This document shows, in pieces, positions 21,851 through 34,757 of a DNA stretch of 64,000 nucleotides (its first letter is position 1; every line of letters begins with the position of its first letter). The stretch is from Apodemus sylvaticus (Eukaryota > Chordata > Mammalia > Rodentia > Muridae). The translations under genes and the position numbers were made by a program. The notes below the pieces were generated by a model. That model had not been told where the DNA came from. It did no database searches and saw only the letters and a list, made by a program, of their open reading frames with translations. Where the stretch lies: positions 26,427,039 through 26,491,038 of the forward strand of contig NC_067488.1 of the NCBI RefSeq assembly GCF_947179515.1. Direction: 5' to 3'.

Positions 21851-24094
21851 AGCTGCCCTAGAAAGACAGCTGCCCCCGTCTACTTCTGGATGCAACCTCA
21901 ATGCTGAGAAGGTTGGTGAACCGTCCAGACACCATCACCAGAACCAAGCTAAAGGCTGAGCTGCCCTTAGCAGAATTGCTTTCTCCCTAAGGGATTTTTT
22001 TTTTCAATCCGCATGTGCTCCGGGGGATGTTTTGCAGAGTGCCTGCAACTCCCTTGCACGGCAGAATGGCTGCACATTATGCAAGAACAGCTAGGGCTCT
22101 GGGAAGGAGGATGTCGGTGGAACATTCGAATTTTGATCCTCCACATTGGGAAATTGCATAATTTTCCACATTAAAGAACTGAAGCCTGGACTTCAGAGTT
22201 CCTCAAGATTGGATTCAGGAAACCTCCCAAAGCCACACATTTAACGAGCCAAGTGTTCAAACTAGGTTTCTCAGAAACCAAAAACGGGGCTTTTAAGTAC
22301 AACAGTCCAGTCTCTCATCAAGTGACTGTCGTGGCTGGGAACCGATTACCACACTGAAAGCGGCACTCGGACACATGTACATTCAAGACAAGCTGGAAAA
22401 TGGTGGATGTGTTCCAAACATTGTGTCCCCCAGGATTCTTCCACACGCTCCCAGACGTGGAAGGCGGACAGAAATGGAGGGTATGGCCGGGATAGAACCT
22501 ATCAAAGAACTATGAAGTAGAATAAAAACAAGACTTTAAACAGCTAGAGTATGGAGATTAAGAATTATTTCCTGTTGATTCATAGAGATGAGGAGTCTAC
22601 AAGAATTTCAAATCTACCTCGTCACCCATAAAACTCTACTTTATGTAACTGTTAATGCCGTCTGTGTTCTCAGCTGAGCGTTCTTTCTGTCCTGCTCACG
22701 AATAGGAAGTTGCCTTAGTGGTGGGAGGCCTGACCTTCCTCTCCGGCAGTCCATGTGCACACTACTTTATAATTAGTCATCTGAGGGCCTATTTTCATTC
22801 ACTAGCCTGCGTGATCCCGGAGGCGATGACCTGACTGTGCTCACCTGTACACCCCAATATCCAGCCTAAAACATCGCAAGGTTATTAGTAAATATTGAGA
22901 AAGGAAGAAAAGAAGGGATGGGAGGAAGGAGGGAGAGAGGGAAAGAGAAGGAAAAGAGAGATGGGAGGGAGGGACAGAGGGAGAGAGGGAGGGAGGGGTA
23001 AAGGGCTGGGAGGATTAACAAGGAGATAAAACAAAGAAGTGGCAAATTCATGTAAAATTAACCCACCGATGATAGAGCATAAATTTTAGGTTTTTATTAC
23101 ACAGCAACAAGGTGGGATACATGGTCTTGTCTGGCATAAGCAGATTTATTTTAAGAGGCAAATAGAGAAATCTAAATGTAGATGACATTGGGAAACTATT
23201 ATTAATCATATCCGTTAAGTATTTATTGATGGAGTTCCACAAGAAAATGGAACTCTTCGTACATTCTGCACAGTGAAGGAAGGAAATGTAATTATATGTA
23301 ACATACACATAATTTAAATACTTGAAATGTTTCAAAACTACAGGATTATAAATGACGCTCCTTCCTCCCTTCAGGAGGGCATCACTATACAACAAGCCTT
23401 CAATTATTCAACCAATCCTTACTAATAGTCCTACATACTTTTTCCAATTTCTTTGCTGCCATAATCTTTGGTTTGTTCTCTATTTCTCACGTATCTGATT
23501 ATTTCCTTAGAAGGAATGCGGAGCAGGCTTTGGCTGTGGAGATCAAAGCCAACAGAGCCTGCCTGAGTGACAGCCTGTGTTACGAAGCCTGTTGTCCTTC
23601 CCTTCCTTCCTCACACCCTTTCCCTGAACAGCAAAAAAAAAAGCTCCCGAGGCAGCTGCTTCCTGCCTGATTGAGCTGACCCTGCCGAGCGTGAAAACTG
23701 GGTTTCTGCTAACCGCACAGCCATTATTACCAAGACAGGTGATCTGAGACCGTCGCTACATGTTGACATCTTAGAGACATCAAATTGGAGCTTACGGAGA
23801 CTACTATCCGTCCAATAATGGAAAGGTTTAGATGCCGCTTCTGCCTGAACAAAGGGAAGGACAGGGGCCTAGAGGCGCTGCAAGCCGTCAGAAGAGTGAA
23901 CCATCGGCAAGTGTGGCACTGCACTCAGTGCACTTCAGGAAGCCAGGTGGCTCACAGCCTGTGACCGGGACAGGCCACTTCGCCTCCCCAACCGTGGTTT
24001 CCATAGGCGTGGAGTAGGAAGCTAATATCCACATCATGAAATTGTGACTTAGATGTCAATATGAGGCATTGGTATAGTATTGGGTTTTCAAGAT
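21851..24094. other. Intergenic, mostly unique, no gene seen
   Basis: A GGGA/GGAA purine tract lies at 22895-22997. Sequence 23050-23400 is AT-rich and repeat-free. No exon was recognised. Confidence 0.45.
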
Positions 24095-24215
24095 TCCCAA
24101 GAAGTGCATGCCTGTAATCCCAGTACCTGGGAAGTGGAGGCAGGAAGATAGAGTTCAAGATAAGCCTGGTGCCAAGTTAAAAGCCAGTCTGACTACACAA
24201 GATCTTAAATAAAGA
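24095..24215 (+). repeat. Diverged B1-like SINE
   Basis: GTGCATGCCTGTAATCCCAG and GAAGTGGAGGCAGGAAGATA are the B1 left end. The remainder is poorly conserved and ends near AATAAAGAG. Confidence 0.7.
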
Positions 24216-24499
24216 GTCCCAAGAAGAACCGTCATCATTGTTTATACTATATCAAGGGGACTTTGGAGCAGATATAGGCAGAGTTGAAAGAATATGCAAG
24301 AGGTGTGAGGAGATAAAGATTAGCAATAGAAGAACCATTATCACCATCAAAGCTAAAGGAACAAACAGAGGAAACACTGTTATCAGGACCCAGCAAGACA
24401 GAGAGACACGAGAAAGGTCAGGTCACATAACTAGAGTCATAGCCGTAGCTACTGCCAGCCACAGAGCACACAAGAACCAAACCACATTGCCTGGGGAAG

Positions 24500-25130
24500 A
24501 TGGGATATAAGAGAGAATGGGAGGGGTCATAAGGATATCTGAAGGAACAATAACGGAGCTCACCAATTTACAAGCTAATTCACAACATAATTTTAAAAAG
24601 GGGTTGAATAAGTTGAAATACACATGCTTTGGATGTAACCAACAGCTCTCTAATTAGACTTAATACCCACTCAACAAGGGGGAAACCGTGCCTGGTGCTG
24701 GAAACCCAGCTAATTACTCAGCTCTAGAGAAGTCACAGTTCTCGGAAGAGACTCCACAACCGCCAATTTACCAAGCCAGCATAATCCCTAAGAACGATTT
24801 AAACATTTGTCCTTACACCCAAAGATAAGTGGACATGTCACCCCCTTGCCTAGGAAACTTCTCTTTCAACAAATGGAGACCACTACAGAAAACCACAACC
24901 AATCAAAATGCAGAGTTGTTGAGCCCCATACCAATCAAAATGCAGAGCTGTCAAGCCCCGTCCCAATGGGATATCTATAAAATACTCCTGCACCAAAGAC
25001 TCAGGAAACATTGTGGAAGGAGAGAATGGAAAGAATGTAAGAGACAGAGGGTCCAGGAGTTTGCTGTGAGATTGTGTCTCCTATTATCAGAAGCTCTACT
25101 CACCAACATGACTGCCTAATTATGAGCCAT
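24500..25130 (+). repeat. LTR-like interspersed repeat, unclassified
   Basis: It contains two direct repeats of AACCAATCAAAATGCAGAG-type sequence (24898-24945), a CCCAATGGGATATC block and CTATAAAATACTCCTGCACC, which has the form of a retroviral LTR promoter. It ends near AACATGACTGCC. I recognise it as a recurrent mouse repeat but do not assert its name. Confidence 0.4.
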
Positions 25131-25214
25131 CAATAGACAGAGTTGAACAATGAAGACACAATAGACGTGCCTCAGTGGATGGAGGAAACCTACACTGCTT
25201 TGCTCCCTACGGCT

Positions 25215-25408
25215 TGTCTTTCGTATGCAGTCCAGGCTCATGTGTGTAGGGATGGGACTACTCACAGTGGACTAGGCCCACCCTTCTCACTTAGTATTCA
25301 AGAAAATGCCCATGGGCCAATCTGATGAAGGTAATTCCTCAATTGAGAGTTCCTCTTGCCAGGTACATCTAGGTTTATGTCAAGTTGACAGAAACTAACC
25401 AGCACACT
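25215..25408 (-). repeat. MaLR-type LTR fragment, antisense
   Basis: Reverse of the start of the LTR seen at 60849: AGGTTTATGTCAAGTTGACA at the right edge and GGCCAATCTGATGAAGG inside. Confidence 0.6.
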
Positions 25409-25465
25409 CCTCTAGCCCTGTGATCTTAAAACAAATTAGACTTATATGTATGAGTGTTTGTGTGT

Positions 25466-25504
25466 GGACTGGAGAGATGGCTCAGTGGTTAAGAGCACTG
25501 ACTG
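25466..25504 (+). repeat. B2 SINE, 5' part (split by L1)
   Basis: GGACTGGAGAGATGGCTCAG then GTTAAGAGCACTGACTG. It continues at 26621 after the L1. Confidence 0.92.
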
Positions 25505-26569
25505 AGGTGAAGGAGTGTTCCTCTTTCTCCACATCCTCACCAACACCTGCTGTCTCCTGAGTTTTTGACCTTAGCCATTCTGACTGGTGTAAGGTGAAAT
25601 CTCAGGGTTGTTTTGATTTGCATTTCCCTAATATGACTAATGATGTTGAGCATTTCTTAAGGTGCTTCTCAGCCATCCGAATTTCTTCAGGTGAAAATTC
25701 TTTGTTTAGGTCTGTACCCCATTTTTAATAGGGTTATTTGGTTCCCTGGGGGTCTAACTTCTTGAGTTCTTTGTATATATTGGATATTAGCCCTCTATCG
25801 GATGTAGGATTGGTAAAGATCTTTTCCCAATTTGTTGGTTGCCGTTTTGTCCTTTTGACGGTGTCCTTTGCCTTACAGAAACTTTGTAATTTTATGAGAT
25901 CCCATTTGTCAATTCACTGCTGGTGGGATTGTAAGATGGTACAACCACCATGGAAATCAGTCTCTCGGTTCCTAAGAAAACTGGACATGACACTTCACAG
26001 AGAACTCTGCTATACCTCTCCTGGGCATATACCCAGAGGATTCCCCAGCATGCAATAAGGACACATGCAATAAGGACACATGCTCCACTATGTTCATAGC
26101 AGCCTTATTTATAATAGTCAGAAGCTGGAAAGAACCCAGATGTCCCTCAATGGAGGAATGGATACAGAAAATGTGGTATATATACACAATGGAGTACTAT
26201 TCAGCAATTAAAAACAATGAATTCATGAATTTTTTAGGCAAATGGATGGAACTGGAAAATATCATCCTAAGCGAGGTAACGCAATCACAAAAGAATACAC
26301 GTGGAATGCAATCATTGATAAGTGGATATTAATTAGCCCTGAAGCTCTGAATACTGAAGATAAAATTAGCATATCAAATGATTCCCATGAAGAAGGAAGA
26401 AGAGGGCCCTAATCCTGGAAAGGCTTGATCCAGCATTGTAGGGGAGTACCAGGACAGAGAAAAGGGAGGGGGAAAGATAGGAGAATGGATGGAAGGAAGA
26501 GGACTTATGGGACATATGGGGGGGGGGGGAACTGGGAAAGGGGAAAGCTTTTGGATTGTAAACAAAATA

Positions 26570-26606
<37 letters not shown>
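25505..26606 (+). repeat. 5'-inverted (twin-primed) L1 inserted in a B2
   Basis: Positions 25505-25915 are L1 ORF2 sequence in antisense, and 25916-26606 are the L1 3' end in sense. The sense part includes the ORF2 tail, 3' UTR, a G run (26520-26531) and an (AT)n/A tail. The two parts meet where L1 is normally continuous. A perfect AAGAGCACTGACTG at 25491-25504 and 26607-26620 flanks the insertion, and the cut site TT/AAGA fits the L1 endonuclease. Confidence 0.96.
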
Positions 26607-26607
<1 letters not shown>

Positions 26608-26620
26608 AGAGCACTGACTG

Positions 26621-26690
26621 CTCTTCCAAAGGTTCTGAGTTTAAATCCCAGCAACCACATGGTGGCTCACAATCATTCGTAATGAGTCTT
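26621..26690 (+). repeat. B2 SINE, continuation after L1
   Basis: CTCTTCCAAAGGTTCTGAG, then CCAGCAACCACATGGTGGC. The rest of the B2 is missing or diverged. Confidence 0.88.
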
Positions 26691-26832
26691 TATGTGTACC
26701 ATGCGTATGCTTAATATCTAGAGAGGTCAAAAGGCATCAGATTGCCCGGAACTGTTGTTACAGTTGTGTGGGTGCTGAGAATTGAACCTGGGTCCTCTGC
26801 ATGAGCAGTAAGTGCCCTCGCTCCAGCCCACT
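26691..26832 (-). repeat. B3-type SINE
   Basis: Antisense: AAAAGGCATCAGATTGCCC, GAGAATTGAACCTGGGTCC and CGCTCCAGCCC at the right edge. Confidence 0.8.
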
Positions 26833-27047
26833 CACCCACTGACCCACACCTGAGAGATTCTCAAATATTCTTTATCACTGTTCATCCAAGTTGTCTTTGG
26901 TAGACACAAAGAACCTTAAAGTTGCTAAGCCACAAAAGTCTAGTTGCCCTTGTAAAATCTGCCCAATCTAAAACTACAAGAAACTCAGTTTCTTTTATAA
27001 ATTTAAGCGAGAAAAGAGAAGTCTTCAGAGCTCAAAAGTTAATGAAA

Positions 27048-27125
27048 GGTTTGGGGGTGTAACTCAGCAGCAGAACTTATACTAGCCACTGAAAGGCCCC
27101 AAATCCCAATCCCCAGCACTGCTGA
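27048..27125 (+). repeat. ID-like tRNA-derived SINE, diverged
   Basis: GGGGGTGTAACTCAGCAG, then CCCAATCCCCAGCACTG: a decayed tRNA-Ala-type ID core. Confidence 0.5.
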
Positions 27126-27716
27126 ATACTAGTAAGAAGCAACCCTTCTTCCACATTCAAGTCACAAGCCTAAGTTCAAGGGAAGGCTTGGTGGGAAAGA
27201 AAGGGTATTTGTTGATGTCATTATTGATCTATTCATTTAATTTTCTCTTGCTGAAGATTGTAGCTGTATTTCTTAACATGGATTCAGCACTGCTTTATAG
27301 TCTGTGATCGCCAAATAAAAACAATACCAAATTGTCTTTGAGCATTCATCTTTCATTTCTTTAACCACCCCACCCCCACCCCCGCCAAAAAAACTCCATT
27401 CACATCAATAGTAAGCCCATACATCTTGCACCTGATGACACAAATCATCTTTCAGTCCAAGAATGTGATTGGATATTTTTACAACTGTCATCTGTAGATT
27501 CGAATGTGTGTCCTTATCTTGCCACGGAAGGGAGACAATCACTCTGATTACCTATTGCCCTTTACACAGAGTTCTGTTATTGTGTTCATCCCCTGGCTTC
27601 AGCAGACAGAGCTCCTCGGGGGAAAGAGACAGCCTAGTCTCCTTTATAACCCCTGTAGCTTTATGTACTATGTGACATGTAGCAGATATTCAATATATGT
27701 TTATAAACTAAGTGAA
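27126..27716. other. Intergenic, no gene seen
   Basis: Unique sequence with a CCCCA-rich patch (27366-27387). Confidence 0.45.
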
Positions 27717-27960
27717 GGTTGGATGGATGGATGGATGGATGGATGGATGGATGGATGGATGGATGGGCTGAACGAATAGGTTGTGTTCATGAATGGATTA
27801 GTGAATAAATGAATGAGGAGTGAATAAATGAATAAATCAGAAGATTCATAGACATCTGTGTGGAGCAACAGAGAAGCAGGTATTTGAATGAGTAGTTAGG
27901 TGGATATTTGGTAGATGAATAAATGGATGGATGGATGGTTAGATGGGTAGGTGGACAATG
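27717..27960 (+). repeat. (GGAT)n followed by degenerate GAAT/GATG repeats
   Basis: About 12 perfect GGAT units (27719-27767), then loose repeats of GAATGAATAAAT type, then a second GGATGG patch near 27926-27940. Confidence 0.92.
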
Positions 27961-27983
27961 AGTCATCAAAAATGAAGATATGA

Positions 27984-28292
27984 TGCTGTGGTTTAAATGT
28001 GAGTCACCCTCCGTAGGCTCGTGCGCTTGAAAACCTGGTTCCCAGCCAGTGGTGATAATGTGAGAGGCTTTGGAATGTTTAGAGGCTCAAGCCTTGCTGG
28101 AAGAAATGAGTCATAGAGGGCAGGACTTCCGGTCCACGCTTTGATTCCTGCCTACAGGCGCAGTGGGACTATCATGCCTTTCTCACCATGATGGATTACG
28201 ATGCCTCAAATAGTAAGCCAAAATGAGTCCTTTCTCCCTAAAGGTGTTTCTTGTCAGGTTACATCGCAGACACCCAAAACAGTAACTAATAG
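27984..28292 (+). repeat. MaLR-type LTR, sense, diverged
   Basis: Starts TGCTGTGGTTTAAATG, then AACCTGGTTCCCAGCCAGTG, CCTTGCTGGAAGAAATGAG, ACCATGATGGATTACGATGC and GTAACTAATAGAG at its end. This is the sense order of the LTRs seen in antisense at 3975-4712. Confidence 0.6.
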
Positions 28293-29489
28293 AGACTGCT
28301 AAATGATTGAAAAGATACTCGCCTTTCTTATAGATTCAGTAGAAAGCATTGTCTATCTACCTCTCACAACAATGTCACATTAAGGAAGAGGATTCTAAAT
28401 ACACAGTGTGGGAGGCTGGCCAGCCTGGTGTCCAAGGCCATGGTTCTAGCCCCATTTTCCACCCCGTAGTTGAATATGGCTCGAACAAATTCCCAGCTTC
28501 TGTGGGCCATGCTCTGTGCTCTTCTAAGAGACAGTAGTGCAGGAGCCAGTGTTCTGCAAACTGGTAGCCACTGGGACAAGGCGCCGTGTATATGATGGTG
28601 CTCCGTCACAAGCAATGAAGGATAGCACAGTTGTTATCAGGTCGGTGTCCAGAGAACATAATGTCTCCCACGCTATTCCAAACCCCAGCCCTCTGGTTTC
28701 AACATTCCCAACCCCCTAGACTAGAGGCACTCTCCAATCCCACAAGCTACTATCTCCTTCCCACAATTCCATTGCCTGCCCTCGTGCCTGTGGGAAATGG
28801 GAGATTCCCAGGGAGGGCCCCCAGAGGTGCAGCTGGCAAAGCCTCGCTGCTGAGTCACTTTCTGAAGCACTTCTTGCTTTCCTTTTTTCTGGAAACCTGA
28901 AAAATGCATCCACGGTGCGAAACTATTCAGTCAATATTTACTTACTGAGGACGTACTTTGTGACGAGCACTGTAATTTCTGGGTAAACTCAACTGAACAA
29001 AATGCTAGCCCCTTCCTACCACCAATGGGAGGGAAGCCTCAGCGAATTGTAAGCCAACCCAGGACTTTGTCCAGTCCCTCCCTGTCCATTCGGGACCTGG
29101 CGCAGGACGAGCACATTGGTACCATTCACGGCTGTTGACCTTCAACTTGATGTGATATGGGCAGGCAGACATGTTAATCAACAACTGCAGCTGGACACAA
29201 GGCAGAACTGCAAAAGCAGCTGAGAACTGGATGTGAAACTAACGGGGGCGGGGGTGGGGGTGGGGGTGGGGGGGTGGTCACAGGGATCTTCCCAGAGAAG
29301 GGAATGCCAGCCAGAAGCCAGAGACAAAAGCAAAGAAGAAAAGACTGAGAGGTCAGAATCAGAGACTAGTGAGATGATGTTTCTCTTCGGGCTTTCTCTG
29401 ATATTCAACTTCAACCTGCCCCTCCCTGGGTACTAGACAGGGTTTTAACCCCTACTAGGTAAACAGCTTCCAAGCAATCTCATAGATTG
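28293..29489. other. Intergenic, no gene seen
   Basis: Unique sequence apart from a GGGGGT-type tract (29245-29277). Confidence 0.45.
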
Positions 29490-29692
29490 GTTTGTCAGTT
29501 GTTTTGGTTTGGTTTGGTTTTTTGGGGTTTTTGTTTGTTTGTTTGTTTTGGTTTCTTCGAGACAGGGTTTCTCTGTGTAGCCCTGGCTGTCCTGGAACTC
29601 ACTCTGTAGACCAGGCTAGCCTCAAACTCAGAAATCCGCCTGCCTCTGCCTCCCAAGTGCTGGGATTACAGGCGTGCCACCACACCGGGCTT
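29490..29692 (-). repeat. B1 SINE, antisense, with TTTGG/TTTG tail
   Basis: T-rich (TTTGG)n and (TTTG)n at 29495-29550 are the reverse of the tail. The body has GGAACTCACTCTGTAGACCA and ends CACACCGGGC. Confidence 0.95.
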
Positions 29693-31379
29693 TTGTTTGC
29701 TTTTGTTGTTGTTTTGTTTTGGTCTCCTCAAAAAAAAAAATTATCTATCTGAAGGCAAACGGGGAATTATTATGGCAGGCACCTGCTAGCCTGTCAGACC
29801 CAGAGGAGTCACATCGGATTGTGACAGCTGCCAGGACCAGAAGGCAAGAAGAGAGAGAAGAGACGGCTAGAGCAGCTACCGAGCCTGCAACTTCTCTGTG
29901 TGTGCAGTGAAGTGCCGGGCATGCTCGTCCCAGGGGGAACGGCTGCTCTAAGCTCATGTTAACATTGGACAAAGGCACACAGCCTCACTTACGTGCCTTG
30001 GATTTAGGAGCAGGTGGCATGGCCACTCTTGGCACCAGATGCCTGTAAATCAGCCTGGAGCTGGGCCCCGGGCCAGCCACAGCTCTCCTGGGGCAGAGAA
30101 TGTGCCCTCCACACTGATGGGGACAAATCTACTACCTGGCAGCCCAGCCCAGAGTCTCTGTCTCTCTCTCCCTCTCCCCCTCTCCCCCTCTCCCGCTCCC
30201 TCTCCTCCACTCCCCCTCTTTCCCTCCCTCCTGCTTGGTACTCACCTAGAGTCCCTCCAAGTCCCCCCACAGTTCTCATTTCCAGCCACTGCCTTAGATC
30301 GCTCCCGTCCCTGCTCTTACCTGGCTAACTCTTAGCTTCTCTTTCAAATCTCAGCCTAGAAACCCAGCTTTTCGAAATGTCCAGAGTTCTGCCTCCAAGT
30401 CTGAATGAGCTCTCTTCTCTGAGAGACCTTTGCCTCCTCTCCATCCCTAGAAATGCCTCTGTCATGGAGGATCACAATACCCTTCACACATCCCCCATCT
30501 CCTGCTAACTGATATCTGTTGTCTGTATCCCCAGGACCCAACACAACTGCAGACCTAGAAAGCATGCCCAGTCAAACGAACGCGCATGAACCACTGAGAT
30601 GGTTCCAAAGCTTTCCTGTGGGAGTCTAAAAATGTCCTCTGTGTGGAATACCAAAAGGTGTTCACAAACACCTGTCTACTTGACTTCCTTGCGGCTCTTG
30701 AAGTAGATGCTAATCTATTAACTATACAGGTGAGGAAACTGAGGCCCAGAGAGACATTGTGAGCGCTGGAGAATGTACCTTGGCAAAGGGTAGGAGCCCA
30801 GGGCTACCTGGCTCTAAGATCAGCCCTTCTGATAGCTCTTTTGCTCTCCCACCACACACTCCAGGCCTCCAGCACTGCTGGGTCATCTGCCAGCCTGCAA
30901 TCCTGCAATCCAGGCAAGCAGTCACTGCTCACAGCCCTCAGGTGACAGATGAGTCAGTCATTCTTCTAATGATCCATCCTCAGGACTGCCTGATCTTCCC
31001 CTCTGTGTGGAGTGGAAAGCTCAATTCTCCTAGCACTCAGAACTACAGCTATGGAAACCTCCAGCCCATGGCGTCTGCCTGTGTTCAGTACCTGTCCATC
31101 AGCAAAGTAAAGCGGGTGATTCCAGAGCAGATTGGGAAAGCCATAGGTGCACATGGAACTATGAGCCAGAGCTTATAATAGTGTCACCTAAGCCCCGGTG
31201 ACACTATTACCGGGAAGATGACTTCTAATTTCATCTGCCTATTGATCCTATTTTACCCAGTTTACTCCCTTACTTACCTTCATTTACAAAAAAAAAAAAA
31301 AAAATCTACAGGAATCTAGGAAAGTCAGAGAAAGATAGTTTCTCAGTCTTTGGAGTAGAGAAACGCCTATCAAAAGGCC
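29693..31379. other. Intergenic, no gene seen
   Basis: Contains a CT/CCCTCT-rich tract (30155-30235) and an A-run (31286-31303). The 139-residue and shorter open frames here lack recognisable domains. Confidence 0.45.
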
Positions 31380-31690
31380 TATTTAACACACCCCAACTGA
31401 CCTGGCCTCCAACTTCTCGGAACATCATTCCTCAGTCCCTAACTGTTACAGGGTGAGGATGGCGAGGATAGCACGCTCCGCCCTTACCTCATCTCCCCAG
31501 CCCAGGGACTGGGCTGTCCTTCCGCCAGAGTCTCTTCCATATATAATCCAGACATTTTGGTTACCCGCCCTTTTTGCACCTTTAGCCCCCTGGCTCCCAG
31601 GCGTCCCTGCCCTGCCCATGTATCTATAATAAACTTTCCCTTCTAAACTTTGACACCCAGGAGCAGTCAAGTCCTTTCCATCTTATTTCT
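31380..31690 (+). repeat. Possible LTR-like segment
   Basis: It has CATATATAATCC (31539-31550) and TAATAAACTTTCCC (31627-31640) in TATA/poly(A) order, as in an LTR. No family was recognised. Confidence 0.25.
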
Positions 31691-32044
31691 TTTTCTCATT
31701 CATGTAGGGATGGGGCTGGATGCCAACAGACATCTATTACACCATTAGGGCCACAAGAGAATAAAGGTAGTCGCCCCAAAAGGTCTTTGTTACAATAAAT
31801 ACAGTAGTGTTGCCTCTGCCGAGTTTTACGGTTCTGTCGTACTCTTTTTACAGCCTTCTTATGGTTGAGGAATCCCTGCCTTCTATCTCTAAACAGAAGC
31901 TATGGTCTCTGTCCACCTTTCTTGTAGCTCAGAATGAACATTGGCTCCACAAAGCAGCAACTATGGGAATGGAAGCGCCTGTCAATATCCAGGATGGAGA
32001 GGTGGCAGAGTTGGCTGAGCTCTTAGTGAAGGAGGCCTTGACAC

Positions 32045-32260
32045 TGGGGTAGTGTGATAGCTAACCTTAGGTGGCATCTTGACAAGCCTAGGAACTTCAG
32101 CTTAAGAGCTGCCGCCATCAGACTGGCCTGTGAGCATGTCTGCAGAAGAGCTCTTATCAGTGTGACGGTGCCACCGCGGGCAGGTAGTACTGGACAGCAT
32201 AAAGTGTACACATTTTGAAGGATGGTAGATTCCCCATGCAACCAGTTCTGTAGCAGAGTT
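32045..32260 (+). repeat. MaLR-type LTR fragment, sense
   Basis: GTGGCATCTTGACAAGCC, then ATCAGACTGGCCTGTGAGC, the same order as the 5' half of the LTR at 60849. Confidence 0.5.
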
Positions 32261-32489
32261 GGTATTATTCCCAGGAGAAATACAGCCCGATTCTCCAGCT
32301 TTGCCAATGACTCTCTTCGTTACCCCAACCTTTGAAACGACAGAACCTCATAGAAAAGTATACCAAGAAAAGAAAAAAAACAGGCCAATAAGCTGTCATA
32401 AAGTGAATCACTGCCCATAGCAGTAAGTAGATCAGTACCCCTAGATGGATTCCCACTGGCCACTCCCAGCAACTGCCCCCTCCCCAAAT

Positions 32490-32850
32490 GTAATCATTAG
32501 TCTGACTTCTAACATCGTAGCCTTGACTTTCACATCAATGGGTCATGCAACAACGTATTGCTTTGTGTAAAGCTTTTTCTACTTTACCTGTCTCAGATTT
32601 GTCGGTATTTCGTCCCATGACATCACAACTGATCAAACTCCTAGATATACATGATTTGCTTGTATGGTGAACAAGAACTCGGCCACTCTGGGATTGTTGG
32701 CCATTGGACTGCTCCTCATCTGGCTTTATTATAGATGCTACTGCTGTGCGCATTCTCAGACGTGTCCTTTTTGACCACTGGAGTGTGAGTTACTTATATG
32801 AGAAACAGAATTGGGGCTCCTCGGATTTTTACAGGGACAAAGAGGTGGTG
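32490..32850 (-). repeat. Old L1 fragment, antisense
   Basis: CCTTGACTTTCACATCAATG and TTACTTATATGAGAAACAG follow the antisense order of an ancient mammalian L1 ORF2 end. Heavily diverged. Confidence 0.45.
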
Positions 32851-34677
32851 TTTTAAGCTCTGTCCCCCAGGCTGTCTTCAAAGCAAGTAGAATCATTTTG
32901 ATGGTGGACTATGATCTCCTGGGCACACAGCATCCTCTGTAATTGACACCACATCAACATGAGTCTGGCGTTAAATGATGTCACTGCTCTTTCATGGCAG
33001 GATTAGCAGGCTCCCTGCGTCTCTGGCCCTGTTTCCCTACCTGTATCAACACCCCTCTGAAAGGTTCTAAGGATCAAACTGATGTCAGGCCTGAAGGGCA
33101 CAGGATCATCTTAGGCAGTGGGGCTCACCCTTCTCTTTAAGAAGCAGAGACTCAGAGAGGGTTAGCAACTGGCTCGGTGTCATCAAGGTAACCAAGGCAT
33201 CATCAGCTTTATCAAAGCCTGCCAGGTACCCCAAGCCATGCTGACTGTCCCTGACACAAGGCAGGGACTTAAGCTCAGCAACTAACCAGTTAGAGGGATC
33301 GCTGCCTCTGAGTCTGGTATCCCCAACAACTCAGGGCCATAGACCCTTCCAGGATGACTGGGAAGAACTAAATGGACACATAGGAAAGAGCAGGAAAGTG
33401 ACATTTCTCAGGCTAGCTGAAGGGTATCTGATCTAATCTCACACTGGCCTTCTGAGGTGAGAGCAGTTCTTCCCATTTGGAAGTGAGGCTGGATTGTCTT
33501 CTAATTCTGGCACCCTGGGGTTAGATAATATATAACTAAGAAAGAAGAAAAGGCCCGCCTCTCAGCTGCCCTGCTCCCTGCAAGCCGCAGCTTCTGCCCA
33601 GAGAAAGGCGCCCAGTAGGAATCCGGCCTGCACACTAGAGAGAGAGGAGCATGGCGGGCTGCTAAGTATACTCCCACAGTCCTCCCTGTGTCTTTGTTTC
33701 TCAGGTGTACACACACACACACACACACACACAAAGAGAGAGAGAGAGAATGCACTCTGCACAACAGCTCTACCAACCCCACCCCCCTCAGGAAAGCCAT
33801 TGTCAAATGCACATGTTCAAGATATCAAAATGCTAAAAAGACTGCTTTTTTTTTTTCAAGAGCCCCTTCCTAATCACAAGAGGCCACTTCTCGTCTGAGT
33901 GGGACCCAGTAATGTTGATTAATGATTATGTATTTCTCTTGAGAGACGGGGAAAGCTCAGGCCTCTGCATCTCCCTAGGTGCAAGTTAATCAAGGCCAGG
34001 CTATGGTGAAGTTAGAACCTGGACCATTAACCCATCCACAGGAATCTCCAGGGCCCAGCCAAGGAGCCAAAGCTAGGTTTCCTGCAGGGGCTAACAGCCC
34101 TGCACCATGATCCTACCGCCATGCCCTCCCTGTCTTTCCTTACAGGGCTGTGGGCCCTCTGCCTGCTCACTCCAGTCCTCCCTTCCTCTGATCAGAGCCG
34201 GGGGGGGGGGGTGAATATTAATAAGAATCTACTCCTGTCAGGTACTTCATCTTAAAGGTCTTTGTGGTAACTCCCCTTCTCTGTGCAGCAGATATAAAAA
34301 CCATCAGTGCACGAGAGATCCCAGCTTCCGCCCCCGTCGCTCTCTCTAAAGGAAATTCATCTTCGCTTTTTCCGGCCTCCATGTCCTTCCTCATACCATG
34401 GAGACTGCATCCTGGAATGACCAGGAAGTCACCAGACCAGAAGACAGGAAGAATGAAAGGGGGCGGTTGGGTTCCCAAATTTAGGATGTGAGTCCTTTTT
34501 GTGAGGTAAGAAGTCAAAGCTTCTAGCAGTGCCTTAGGTAGCAAAGTGAGAGAGCAGGATAGAGGGCAAGGGGCACCAGAAGGCAAACTGCCACCCAGTA
34601 CAATATCATCGCAACACAGGGCCACCCGGAACCTGGCAGACGCAGGACCAGTTAGAAACCTGTTTCTGTTCTCTATC
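32851..34677. other. Intergenic, no gene seen
   Basis: Unique sequence with a (CA)n(GA)n pair (33705-33749) and an 11-G run (34200-34211). Confidence 0.45.
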
Positions 34678-34740
34678 CTTAATCTCTATCTCTATATCTT
34701 ATATATATATCTATATATCTTATCTATATCTCTATCTAAA
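34678..34740 (+). repeat. TATC/TATA-type microsatellite
   Basis: Interrupted TCTATATC and ATATATAT runs. Confidence 0.85.
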
Positions 34741-34757
34741 TCCTCATTCTCTAGATT

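Noticed and set aside
25972..26332. Frames in 25738-26332 and 35275-35710 with protein-like sequence
   Set aside because: They are pieces of truncated L1 ORF2, with stops and no complete domain.
34218..34625. 135-residue minus-strand frame
   Set aside because: No domain, no homologue recognised, and composition is like the surrounding non-coding DNA.
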